Position numbers and translations under genes: made by a program
Source: Brachionus koreanus
Lineage: Eukaryota; Rotifera; Eurotatoria; Ploima; Brachionidae
Direction of reading: 5' to 3'
Length of the DNA: 64,000 bases
NCBI GenBank assembly: GCA_016987375.1
Contig: PJRA01000182.1
Location: 38,202-102,201, forward strand
Shown: piece by piece, positions 23,203-34,080 of the stretch
How the letters are laid out: every line of letters starts with the position of its first letter
Position numbering within the stretch: the stretch's first letter is position 1
The notes under the pieces: generated by a model
Told to the model about the DNA's origin: nothing
Seen by the model: the letters and a program-made list of their open reading frames with translations, nothing else
Database searches by the model: none

Positions 23203-25354
23203 TCAAAATTTTGAAAACAAACCAAAAATGATTGTCAAAACAATCAAACCATAATTAACGAAATAAATTTTTGCAGAACTTTCTGACTCTGGTTTAGTTT
23301 CAATTGTTTCATCTTTTGGCTCTTCATTTTCTTCGCTTCTTGATGAAATTGGCATAACATTTGATTTATTAAATATTTTTTCTGAATTTGTGGATAAATT
23401 AAATGTTATATTAAGTGTTTATTTACACAAAAGCAATATATTACTTACCACATGTTCCCGATAGCCTTGGTAAATATGAATTCCAAAACTGACAAGCTTC
23501 TAGGGAATAGCCTCTACCAATTTTTGACCCAGTTGATCTAAAAATTATATATCTTCCTGCTTCAAATGGATCAGTCATATTTCCACTATTCTTATCATAG
23601 TTTAATAAGCTATATTTAGGCCACATTCTGGATTCATTTTCTTTATTTGGATTACTATTATGAATGAAATTTGACCAGTATTTAATGATCTCTACATTTA
23701 ATTTTTTCTCATTCGCTGAATATCTGTGTGAACGGTCGATCCATGGATTTTCACTATTTAATTGTTCATTACTTTTTGACGCTAGAGGATAAGAAAATAA
23801 AAATGCTAAATCATCTCCATGAGTTGCCCCGTACCAGCTTGGCCATGGTGTTGAAGATATCCGATGTGCAAATAAGTAAAGAAAAACTTGATCATTATAT
23901 TTTGCAATTAAATCAATAAATTTATAAGTAGGGCACTTAAAAATGAAATCACCTATTAATTTACTTAGAGAAGAAAAATATGAAGGTTTTGCTAAGAGAT
24001 TTAAAACTCCATCGTCATTTATTTCATCGACTATTTTAGTATATTCATATAATATAGCATTTAAAACAAGTTCTTTGGTATTTTCTTCAGAATAAAAGAG
24101 AAAATTTTTATCAATATAAGAAACCAGTTCTGTGTGTGTGATGCTCTCGTCATTTATTATATTGTTTATTAAACCAGAAAACCCAGTAAAAAATGATCCT
24201 TCATCAGTTGTAAATCCAGAAATTATTGGGCATTTTTTGAATTTTCCTTTTTCTAAATAACTAAGTGGCGTTTCAGATAAAACAACTTCATCGACAACAG
24301 GCCCAAAAGAAGACTGAAAAGGTGGCATACTTCCAGATGCTGCTTCTAATATTCTCTCTATTTCAGCGTTTTGAACACATAAAACTGCTTCATAATCTTT
24401 ACTATAATTTGAACATCCTAGAGTGGAAAAAAAATTTTTTGTGATTTCGCTTGTTTCTTTTTTGCTTTTTGCAGATAAACTATGAATTAGCGGACTGCCA
24501 CTTTGAAGAATCATATTTTGAAAAAAGTCCCAACTACTGTTATAAAATAAATGGTATGCAGTAAATGAGGCTCCAGCACCTTGACCTAAAAGAGTAATGC
24601 GATTTGGATCTCCTCCAAATTTATTTGCATTCTTTTTAATCCATTGTAAAGCTAGATTTTGATCTAGGAGTCCTTGATTTCCTGGCAAGTGATTTTCTAA
24701 AAACAAAAATCCAAAAACTCCTGATCGATAATTAACAGTAATAACAATAATATTTGTATACGCCACAAGTACTGAGGGATTATAAATATCTAAAGCTGAA
24801 GTTCCGTTTTTAAAATCATTATCATGAAAAAAAACCAATATGGGATAATTTTTAATTTGATTATTATGCTGTGGATTAAAATTCATATTATAAGCATCAC
24901 TAGGTATAAAAATATTTAAATAGAGACAATCTTCGCTGAATTCGATTGAATCTTTTTTTTGCCACATTTTGTATCCACTGAAATTTTCAAAATAGGTTTT
25001 ATCCGTTAATTGAGATGATGGTAAGCAACTTTTTGGCCATTCAGTTGCATTAATAATTTTTTCTTTAGCGCTCATTTCAATTGGTGCTTTAAATCGATTT
25101 TTTCCTATAGGTGGTTCAGCATATGGTACTGAGAGCCATGAATAAACATTTGAGCTTCGGTCAAGTTGGTCTTGGTCTAAATCAATTTCTATGAATTCAC
25201 AACTCCCTGATAAAATACCACTAGACGTCTCAACAAGAATCTCTCTAACATTGTTTTTAGAACATTTAGAGACGGTAAATGATTGTATTTGGATTGAAGT
25301 CATTAGCATTAGAAATAGTGAAAAAAATATTTTTTTAATATTTGAGATATCCAT
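23203..25354 (-). CDS. Cholinesterase-like membrane protein, catalytically dead
   Basis: Two exons, 25354-23449 and 23381-23203, give 694 residues. An N-terminal signal peptide (KIFFSLFLMLMTSIQIQSF) leads a full carboxylesterase-type alpha/beta hydrolase fold: SVPYAEPPIGKNRFKAP, SEDCLYLNIFIP, IVITVNYRSGVFGFL, GNQGLLDQNLALQWIKKN. The nucleophile elbow, normally GESAG, reads GQGAG, so the serine is a glycine. The oxyanion-hole GGG segment reads FFHDNDF. The glutamate (TTDEGSFF) and histidine (ATHGDDLAFLF) of the triad remain. The C-terminal exon adds an acidic linker and a hydrophobic end (NYGLIVLTIIFGLF), fitting a membrane anchor or a GPI signal. Such serine-less members (neuroligin, gliotactin, glutactin types) act in adhesion; which group this belongs to is not clear. 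Confidence 0.88.
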
Positions 25355-27379
25355 ATTTTTTCTATTTAGAAAGAAAAATAATTTTAAATTTTAAAACAAA
25401 AGAACAATTAGAAGAATTAAAAAAATTTCTTAAAACTCAATAAAACTGAAAAATGACTGAAAAATGTTTTTCATTAAGAAAATCATTTAAAAAATTAAAG
25501 AATCAGTTTGTTTATATTCATTTTGATTAACGAGTATTTTGGCTATTTTTATGTCTTCATCTAACATCATTTTTAACAAAAAACAGTTGCTCATTAACTT
25601 ATTTATCAAATATGAGTATGTTTCGATATTTTTATGTAGTCACAAAATTCATTAGGAATTTTTCAAAATTGAAGCATTCAATACTGTTTGATTCGTTGAT
25701 CTTGTTAATATTATCGAATATACCTAAACTTGTTACAATAATCTAATTTATCTAAACTTTTTTAAAAGGTGTTTTACTAATTATTTAGATTTATTTTGAT
25801 ATTATTCAGATTTTCAAAATGTCAAAATATAATAAATATTGGAAGCACTACCTAATGGGTAAATAAGTCTGATATATAGTTATTTTTGCATTCTATACAT
25901 TATAAACATTTGTTATTTTTTTAACAAAAATTTCATCAAAATAAATCTGTTCTAATTAATGCGTTCAAAATATCAGTTGGATTTCACCTAACTAAATCGT
26001 CTAATTGATTGAAAATAAACAAAAAAACAATTATTTGTTAGAAAAATGTTTTCAATCTTATGTAAATCTTGTATTTGTTTTGAAAGTTCATAATAACATT
26101 ACTATTGGGTTTGTTGTATTTGATATATTGAAATAATTTTAATATGAATTAAAAATAAACAGTATTTTTAGCAAAAAATTAGATTTGTTTCGAAACTGGT
26201 TAAAAAATTTTTGTTAGCAGTTCATTTAATTCAAAAAATGAAATTTAAAATTCCCCCTAGCTAAAAGTATAAGCTAACTAATATTTAATTTCTGAATTTT
26301 TATTACAAAATAAGATCTGAAAATAAAAAAAATAATTAGTATTAATTTAAAATAAATATTGTACATATTCTAAGTTTAATTTTTGAAAATAAAGAATTTA
26401 TTTGATAAATTAGTCGGTTTCTAATTTAAAATATTGATTGATTTCTTTAATGTTCTAAATAATTATCACTTTAAAATTCAGCAAGATAATTTATTGAGTT
26501 AACTAAAATTGAATTTCAAATTTCAGAACAATTCTTTTGAAATGAAAGCTAATATATTAAAAGTAATCTATCATATTTTTTATCTATCCATTTTGTGTAA
26601 ACTCTGTTTTCAGAAATTTAAATAAATTTTTCTTAAACTAAATTCATAAAAACATATATAAATTATATTTTACTAAAAAATAATAAAAATTTCGTTAAAA
26701 GTTTAAGTATCAATGGAAATAAAGGTTTAAATTATTTTAGAACAAAAATTAATTTTCGAAAATTATCATTAAATTATTGAAGAAAGTATTCCCTCATTTT
26801 TAAAAGCTTTTTATAAAGTTTAAAAATAAAATTCGAAGTAAATTTGAGTTCTGAAATAGATCTTTTTTTTTAAATCTTTAATAGAAGAAAATTTTAGCGA
26901 TTAATCAATTATATAATATTATTTTTTTCCATAGGATATCCTTACGTAATTGTATAAAATAACAATTTTTGTTGGTTTAATTATAATTGGACTGTACGAA
27001 GACTCATCATTTTCAGTTACAGAAAATATTCAGATCAATATACAGAAAATATACAGAAAATAATCTTTCTAGTTATATTTTTGAATTTTAAAGGTTAAAA
27101 TTTGATGACAAGTTAAGTTTTTATGTTAACGAAACAATTAACTAAATTATTTCATTCTTTCAAATAGTAGCCTCGGATGTCGAAAATTGTCCAAAACTTT
27201 TCTAAACAAACATGTTTATAATTTAAATTAAATTCTCATTCTTTTTCAAAAATTTTTTGCACGTTTCATTTCAAATAATAATAATAATAACTACCAAATT
27301 TGAAATTAAAGCACTTATAATAAATATATCTGCTTATTGAACATATATTATCACTGAATGTGCTATAGTCGTTTCAACA
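25355..27379. other. Intergenic, nothing coding seen
   Basis: About 2 kb of A+T-rich sequence upstream of the esterase-like gene. No gene, RNA gene or clear repeat family recognised. A short ATACAGAAAAT direct repeat occurs near 27040-27060 and an (AAT)n run near 27278. Confidence 0.5.
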
Positions 27380-27505
27380 ATTTGTCCTCAGCCAAAAGTT
27401 CCATTTTGTTTTGAAAGTATTTAAATTTGAAGCTTTTACAATATAAATTGGCAAGTTGTTGTAAAATCTCGCAAAAAAATTGAATCCTAGTCGAAAATAT
27501 TTAAT
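27380..27505 (-). pseudogene. LINE reverse transcriptase C-terminal fragment
   Basis: The minus strand reads KYFRLGFNFFARFYNNLPIY, then IVKASNLNTFKTKWNFWL. This matches the end of many non-LTR reverse transcriptase ORFs (pattern R..FF..R....WN.LP..VV.A.S.N.FK..LD). Upstream the frame is broken. A decayed fragment, about 42 codons. Confidence 0.6.
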
Positions 27506-27946
27506 CTTTTCTCAATGATTTATTCTATTTTGAGACCTGAGAAATACAACGTCTGGCTTGAAAATTTGATTTCGTATCATGTTTAAATAAATATTCCGAG
27601 TTTTTTTTCGTAAAATATTTAATTGATAAAAAGCCATTAATTGTAGATAAGTAAATACTATAGAAATATGATTTTCCTATTTCTCATCACCCATTAGAAA
27701 TCTTGCATTTTTAGAATATTTTATCAAATTTTTTTAAATTCATTTTAGACTAAATAAAATTTAATTCAAACTAGTTTTCAATTATTTATTTCCTTTAATT
27801 GCTATTTTATTTTGTAACTAAAGTGTTGATTTTATACAAAAAAAAACTAAAGATTACATACTTAAAAAGTTATTATTATTTTTTAAACAAAATTATGATA
27901 TAAAAAAAATTGATTAAAAAATATATGTCATTATTTTTGCTTTATG

Positions 27947-28606
27947 TTACTTTTTATCATATACATCTGGTTCTAAGCCAAACCAACAATTACTATAGTT
28001 TTTTGACATTCCAATACCAATTGCTTTGAAAGTTTTTCTTGACCATGGACCTTTATTGAGTATGAGGTCATTATGTGGAGGACTATTTTTCCAGAGTTCA
28101 AATGCTACTTCTGGACTCATTATATGACTTGTGTAAGTTGCTATTTCAAATCCATAACCTTTGTAAGGAGTAAGCTCTTGAGGTTTTATCCACATGTATT
28201 TGGCTTTTTTATGATCTTTTGTATAACAGCAACTGGTCCATGGTCCTAGATTTGACCAGCTGTGTAAGTTGCACTTTCCGTGAGGAGATGATATTTGCTG
28301 ATCAACACAATGAACTTTGGCAACATATGTCAAGCATTTTGAAATAGCTATTGAAGGTAAACCATTTTGAGCTCTATAATTCATCAACAACTGATATAAT
28401 TTAACTTCATTCTGATTCAAGCTAGTGAGAATGGGCGGTAACTTACTGATTGATTTATAATCTTCATTTTTTTTTTCAAGTGAAAAATTTTCTAATGAAG
28501 GAAAAGATTGAAAATTTTGATTTGCAATAGTTGAGTGTTTGGACGAACAAGTATCGAAATTAAAAGAATTATTGTTTTCTTTAATATAGCATCTTTTTTT
28601 ACTCAT
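27947..28606 (-). CDS. CAP (SCP/PR-1-like) domain protein, intronless
   Basis: A single-exon frame of 219 residues. After a polar N-terminus of about 65 residues, a CAP domain begins at LNQNEVKLYQLLMNYRAQNG. It carries the expected metal-site residues: a histidine in CNLHSWSNLG, a glutamate in GYGFEIATY and a histidine in WKNSPPHNDLIL. It ends with KAIGIGM and CWFGLEPD. CAP proteins are usually secreted, but no signal peptide is seen here, so either an upstream exon is missing or the protein stays inside the cell. The style (RAQNGLPSI, LGPWTSCCYTKDH) recalls a CAP family I associate mainly with bacteria and some protists. With the lack of introns in an intron-rich neighbourhood, that hints at an acquired gene, which is an inference. 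Confidence 0.8.
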   Translation of the reverse strand: MSKKRCYIKENNNSFNFDTCSSKHSTIANQNFQSFPSLENFSLEKKNEDYKSISKLPPILTSLNQNEVKLYQLLMNYRAQNGLPSIAISKCLTYVAKVHCVDQQISSPHGKCNLHSWSNLGPWTSCCYTKDHKKAKYMWIKPQELTPYKGYGFEIATYTSHIMSPEVAFELWKNSPPHNDLILNKGPWSRKTFKAIGIGMSKNYSNCWFGLEPDVYDKK

Positions 28607-29358
28607 TTTAAATAATTTTTTGTTTAAAAAGTGACTATTGAAAAAAATTTATCTTGTTTTTATTCTCAATATTTATACTTAAATTGTGCCAAACTCATAG
28701 TATTTTAAGAATGATATCAATCTACAGAAACAAACAATAAATGAAATTTTTCTAGTTTTTCTTTAAAATATATCCGAGCGTAAAGAGCAATTTTTAAAAA
28801 TTAGATATTAATTTTTTTTGTTTTCTCCCTTAATATAATTCATTAATATATCAAAAAAATATTGATCATTATTTCATAAACTTATAAATAAACACCAAAA
28901 ATTTAAAACTGATTTTTTGTATTTTTTTATCATTAATCGAGTGGCATATCAAAGGTTACTCTTACAGGTCTTTCTTAAATGAATAATTTTTTCATGAATT
29001 TGTAATAATTATTTGTGAACTATCATGGTAAGGCGATAAATTAAACTGGAAGAAAGGTATCATATGGATTAACCGATTGACGGTCAATAAAATAACCAAA
29101 TATTATTAGAACTAGTAAATATTTTTAAATCGAAAAAATAAGGTATTTATTTTATTTTAATTAAATTAAACTAATTTGATAACTAGAATATTTTTTTTTA
29201 TAAAAATATGAAGTAAATTAGCCAAAAATTTTGCGTCTTTTATTTTCAATATTTGGATTTTAAAAATTTTCGATAAATAAAATTTTATTTTTTAAACGCT
29301 TTTCAAATGAGATTTTATTTTTGGTTTAGCCAGTTTTTCTAAATCGATAATTGTTTAT
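28607..29358. other. Intergenic, nothing seen
   Basis: A+T-rich sequence between two minus-strand genes; no feature recognised. Confidence 0.5.
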
Positions 29359-30267
29359 TTATTTCTTAAATAATTCAAGCTGATTTTTAAGTAAACAATC
29401 ATCATAGCAACCAGAGCATATTAGATAGTTTTCAATTACCAATCTTGCCCAAATTTCAATATTTGAATTCAACTTTTTGTTTTTTTTATTGATATATAAG
29501 ATTTGGAACACATCGTATCCAATCCTTCCAACATAATTTGCTAAATAAGACATGTTTTCATCTTTAAGATATTTTAATAATTGCTCAGCTTTAATTAAAG
29601 CTTTTTCTGGATCAGATAAAGCAAAAAAGGCTATTTCTTGATCTAATTGAGACAAAACTTTTCTTCTAATGTCACTTTTTTTAATATCAGTATTTTCTTT
29701 CATGCATAATTCACAAAAACAATCGAAGCGGAAAGATTTTCTTAATTGCCTTTGACGTGTATCTCTATCAGCATATAAATCAATGTATGACGCAAAAATT
29801 TCTTCATCTTCTTCGATATCCTTTAAGGCGTAAACGGTTTCTACTTGCTTGAAGGCATTCCATGAACGATAAACATTAGGAACGCATGAGTGATTAATTC
29901 TAGCAATTGTAGGAAACAATCCAAATATGTTCGAATCTGAGCCTAACGATAAACTATTTGTTTCAGCAATACCTAAAAAATTTTAAAAGAAATATTTATT
30001 TTTATAAGTAAGGAAATTACCAATAGTTGTAGGTGAATTCGGTAAAAAACAATCAAATAAAGAGCTAAATAATATTTTATTCTCATTTGATAATCGACTA
30101 ATAATATCTTCTAGTTGATGAGTCAGGCAATTTTGACTTCGATCATAGGTGAAAAGTGGTTTTTCGCTTATTATTAAATCACCTCGATTAATTTTTTTGC
30201 TAGCGAAAAGACCACAACCTTTTTCAAAAGTTTTACGAATATAAAAAGACTGCTGTGGTAATGACAT
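29359..30267 (-). CDS. SET-domain protein, SMYD-like but lacking MYND
   Basis: Two exons, 30267-30021 and 29972-29359, join in phase (intron 48 bp) to 286 residues. Visible parts: the N-terminal SET strand GCGLFASKKINRGDLIISEK (about residues 17-36); the core motif ARINHSCVPNVYRSWN; the cofactor and substrate segment DIEEDEEIFASYIDLYADRD; and the post-SET zinc site FDCFCELC. Together these mark a lysine methyltransferase-type SET domain of the SMYD/SET5 group. A MYND zinc finger, which sits inside the SET domain of SMYD proteins, is absent: the segment between the halves has only a helical stretch (HQLEDIISRLSNENK). Substrate unknown. Confidence 0.85.
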
Positions 30268-30551
30268 TCTTACTAGAGAATCTAAATAAGCAATATTAAA
30301 ACTTAAAAGATTTTGAATATTTAAAAATACTATGTTTGAAATATAAAATATTAATTCAAGATTAAAAAATAATAATTTTGAATCAAAGCATGTGCATGAA
30401 CAAAGATTTTCCTATTTTAAATATTTTACAAGATTTTTTTAGATTTACATTTGAAATGTTTTGTAAATGCTTAGTTTATCCTATTGTTTATTTCTAAGAA
30501 ATAATAAAATTTTCTTTTGGACAGCATCTAAATAAATTCGCTCAATTGGTT
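30268..30551. other. Intergenic upstream of the SET gene
   Basis: No feature recognised; presumed to contain the promoter of the SET-domain gene. Confidence 0.4.
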
Positions 30552-30692
30552 ACAGTGTCATAAAAAACACGTTGATTAATCTATAAAAATTGATAGATGA
30601 ATCATTAATGAACTATTTCATCTAAATTCTACAAATGAAAATTAGAATATTTCATCGAAAATAATCGATAAAAATATTATTTTATTATTAGA
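30552..30692. mobile_element. MITE-like dispersed repeat, copy A
   Basis: Starts with CAGTGTCATAAAAAACACG and contains TTGATAGATGAATCATTAAT and AAAATTAGAATATTTCATCG. The same sequence occurs in reverse orientation at about 36733-36872, clearly homologous by eye. The CAGTG start resembles Tc1/mariner inverted termini. Non-coding. Confidence 0.6.
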
Positions 30693-31027
30693 TGCACACT
30701 CTCTAAGACCAGCACAGCAAGCTCTACTACTACTACTAAATAATTTTTTTATCTTTCAAATAATCTATATAAATTAAATAGCCTAAAAACAATTTTTTTT
30801 AATTAATTAAGCTTTTTGCATTTTGATTTTAGACGAAAATCAATACACATTTTTCTCAGTAAAAATACTTTAATTTTTAATTCTTTTAATAGCTATCCTC
30901 AAGTTAGCAATTTTAAAATTAGAAAAAAGTCATATTACTTGACCTGAATAGGTTTAAAATCAAAGAACATGTTAATAATTCAATTAAATAATATTTTTTA
31001 GTCCAGATACACTGAATATAAAAATTG

Positions 31028-31151
31028 CAGTGTAGATGATCAACTCGATGCAGTAGCCTCTGTGTCAGATCGGAGCTGTTGCTCAAAAAGTTACTTGAAA
31101 CAGCTCCGATCTGACACAGAGGCTACTGCATCGAGTTGATCATCTACACTG
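31028..31151. repeat. Perfect palindrome, 53-bp arms
   Basis: Arms 31028-31080 and 31099-31151 are exact reverse complements, with an 18-base spacer. Both outer ends read CAGTGTAGATGATC. The arms are much more GC-rich than the surroundings. It begins 5 bp beyond the stop of the mariner-type transposase remnant, so it is probably that element's terminal inverted repeat, folded or doubled. The lack of any mismatch contrasts with the decayed transposase. Confidence 0.9.
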
Positions 31152-31155
31152 AAAA

Positions 31156-31770
31156 TTATACCCAGTCGAAACCGGTCATTGATAGATATTGAACTCCATT
31201 ACAACGTATCATATCGAGCCTAAAGCAAACAGTCTTGGCATGGTCTTGAACAACCTTTGGGTCGATATTGCTTAGACAAGCGAAAATTTTGTTTTCGAGT
31301 TGTTTGAGAATTTCGGTCTTCGAATCACCTTCATAAGCTCTAGCTTTCAAGTTTCCCCAAAAATCTTCGATTGGTCGTGCTTTTGGTACGTTTGATAGAT
31401 TCATTTCTTTGGCAACATTCCTTAAATTTTTATCTTACATATAATTCTGTACCATATTGGCATAATGAGATGATACTAAGTCGGACCAAAAATGTATAAT
31501 TGTCAGCCTAATATTTTTCTTTAATCATTGGTTCAAACCGTTTCTTAATACACTCTCCAAGGTGTACCTGTTGTTTAACCGCTAAACTACTAATAAAAAT
31601 AAAATCTGGTTCGGTTATTCCACCTTGTGAAAAAGCCAACCAGACCATTAATTTTTCTTCAAATTTTTTAACATCTTGCTAACATTACTGCAATTAAAAA
31701 TATCATTCCCTGGCAGCACGGTATTGCCAAGAGTGAAATAAGATTCATTATCAATTATGAATTCATATCT
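31156..31770 (-). pseudogene. Mariner-type DDE transposase, frameshifted
   Basis: Minus strand, in pieces. IIDNESYFTLGNTVLPGND is read from about 31760 downward, then WLAFSQGGITEPDFIF, FWSDLVSSHYA in a shifted frame near 31460, and a clean 82-codon end (31404-31156) with NVPKARPIEDFWGNLKARAY. The three acidic residues of a DDE nuclease (in IIDNES, WSDL and PIEDFW) can be found, but frame changes and a stop make it inactive. The N-terminal part would lie in the N gap. The palindrome at 31028-31151 marks its 3' side. Confidence 0.8.
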
Positions 31771-31783
31771 GCTATATTTTAAA

Positions 31784-32040
31784 NNNNNNNNNNNNNNNNN
31801 NNNNNNNNNNNNNNNNNNNNNNNNNNNNNNNNNNNNNNNNNNNNNNNNNNNNNNNNNNNNNNNNNNNNNNNNNNNNNNNNNNNNNNNNNNNNNNNNNNNN
31901 NNNNNNNNNNNNNNNNNNNNNNNNNNNNNNNNNNNNNNNNNNNNNNNNNNNNNNNNNNNNNNNNNNNNNNNNNNNNNNNNNNNNNNNNNNNNNNNNNNNN
32001 NNNNNNNNNNNNNNNNNNNNNNNNNNNNNNNNNNNNNNNN
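31784..32040. other. Assembly gap (257 N)
   Basis: A run of N. Gene predictions that span it are meaningless. It truncates the mariner-type element. Confidence 0.99.
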
Positions 32041-33180
32041 TTTGGTTACTTTTTACAAAGTTGTACAAATTTTTTTTGAAGGTTTCGTACATTTTTTACT
32101 AATAACTTTTCAACTTTTTGAAATAATTTTTTTTTTATTTTAAAGCTAGGATCAGTCTGATTGGAAATTTTGAAAAAAAATTGGGAAAGGTCTTACAAAA
32201 CTTCTTTCCCTTGTCCACTCTTATACAAAACTAACACAAAAGTTACTTTTGTGCCATTTCTATTCTACACCGATTATTGTACATTAATCTATTCAGTCCT
32301 TCTTATTTTGTTTCCTTGAAAAACTGAATTTTCCCATGATCAAATTAATCTGTTTACACCAACAGTTATAGAAAAAATTTTTAAATAACCAATTTAATAT
32401 CAAGATCAATTTAAAGCATTTTCTTAGCATTAATCCAAAGAATTTCATTTATAATTGTTGAAATGATTCAACAATAGAGCAAAAATGAAAATGTTAATTT
32501 TCTCATGATTGGATCATTCCTAAATATTTTAAAAGAATATGATGAGAATACTATTTTTTTAATCCAAAAACGATATATTTCAATTTTCAGTTAAAATTAA
32601 TCTCATATTTTAAAAAAAAATTTTTTTTTGTATTCTTTATCTTTTATTTAAGACACACCTGTGTCATTCTAAACTTATGAATCATATTTTACTTAACTCG
32701 TAACTGATAAGATCGAACCTAATCAAAAATACTTTAGAGCGCGTTGCAAAAAGATAATTTATTTTTCTTAAATTTGTAAAAATAAAAAATTTATCATTAA
32801 ATCATTTGAATATGATTTGATAGTTTGTTGTTAAAATCAATTTTTTTTGTAGTCATAATTTGACAAATTAAAATTTTTTTTTGATGGTCTGATTTTCATT
32901 TAAAAATAAGAAATTTTTCATCAAATCTTTTAAAAAATGTCCCGAATTTACTTTTTATACTGATTTTTCACCTCAAATACGGTTAATATAAACCATATTT
33001 TACACGATATAAAGTACAATATCGTAAATTTACCGTATTCTACATGGAAAAGTAAATTCATTGTATCATAGCAGCACTGTAAATAAAAAATCCTAAAAAT
33101 TTTTTCCAAGAAATTTATTTAAAGCAATTTTATAAATTGAAATAAAATTTAAAATTTGTTTATTACCAATTATTTATTTA
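32041..33180. other. Intergenic with an imperfect palindrome
   Basis: No gene seen. Nested inverted segments occur at 32944-33059: GAATTTACTTTT with AAAAGTAAATTC, AAATACGGT with ACCGTATT, and TTTACACGATAT with ATATCGTAAA. This suggests a foldback or MITE-like element of about 120 bp. Confidence 0.45.
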
Positions 33181-33852
33181 TTAGGATTCAGAATCGAATT
33201 TAATAAATGAGGTCATTGGTACTGAGACATTTTTCCTCCAATTTAAGTCGCTCAATTCTACCAATATAACACATTCAATAATTTCTGCCTTAATTATTTT
33301 TAAGAGTTCAATAGCTGCCATGCAAGAACCTCCTGTAGCTATTAAATCATCAACAATAACCACTTTTTGATTTGGTTTAATGGCGCTTTCTTGAATTTCA
33401 AAAATGTCCTAAAAATACAGTAAAATTTAGTTATTTATTAATCATTTACTAATAAAATTAAAAAGATCTAATTACTTGGCCATATTCAAGTTTATAACTG
33501 AATTCAATTACTTTTCCAGGTAATTTTCCTTTTTTCCTTATTGGGACGAATGGTATTCCGAGATTGTAACAAATAGCACCACCTAAGATAAAACCTCGTG
33601 ATTCAAGGCCTACGATAACATCAGCTCCTAATTTAGATATGTGGTTTGAAAAAAGATCGATAACTTTTTTGAAAGTGACTGGATTACGGAATAATGCAAA
33701 TGTGTCTCTTAAGTAATTAGTTCTAAAATTGGTTTATTGAGAAGTGAGTCTAAAAATTACCTGAAATTAATACCGGGTTTCGGAAAATTTGGATATGTGA
33801 CCAAATTATCAATTAAATATTTAATATCTTGATCGTTTTCAGAATCTGACAT
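33181..33852 (-). CDS. APRT: Adenine phosphoribosyltransferase
   Basis: Three exons, 33852-33761, 33722-33476 and 33408-33181, join in phase to 188 residues (human 180). The enzyme salvages adenine with PRPP to AMP and pyrophosphate in the cytosol. Seen in order: NLVTYPNFPKPGINFR, the family N-terminal motif; VIVGLESRGFILGGA; VPIRKKGKLPG, the flexible catalytic loop region; SYKLEYGQ; the PRPP-binding loop VVIVDDLIATGGS; and ECVILVELSDLNWR. All key motifs are intact. Introns are 38 bp and 67 bp. The start codon lies 228 bp from that of the divergent secreted-protein gene, so the two may share a promoter region. Confidence 0.95.
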
Positions 33853-34080
33853 TTTTAAATTGATTTCCTATTTGAATTTAAATTTCTTAATTCTAAATTT
33901 TAAATATATTTCTTTTGAAATTTAAAATAAATAAATTTGGATCGAAAACCATTCAAAGTATTTTTGTAATAAAATTTTAATTTTGATAACATTTAGTCAG
34001 TATAGACTTAGAGCAAAATTTTCGATCCTTTTCATTAAATGCAATTAGTTTGAAAATAATATAACTTTAGCTAAAAAAAA
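33853..34080. promoter_or_regulatory. Short divergent promoter region
   Basis: Only 228 bp separate the APRT start codon (minus) from the start of the secreted-protein gene (plus). It must hold both 5' UTRs and promoters. No specific motif is claimed. Confidence 0.5.

Noticed and set aside
31060..31082. Illumina adapter contamination in the palindrome (CAGATCGGAGC)
   Set aside because: Only about ten bases resemble the adapter start and then diverge; the rest of the arm is unrelated.
31757..32143. Long open frames across the N run
   Set aside because: They consist mostly of unknown bases in the assembly gap.
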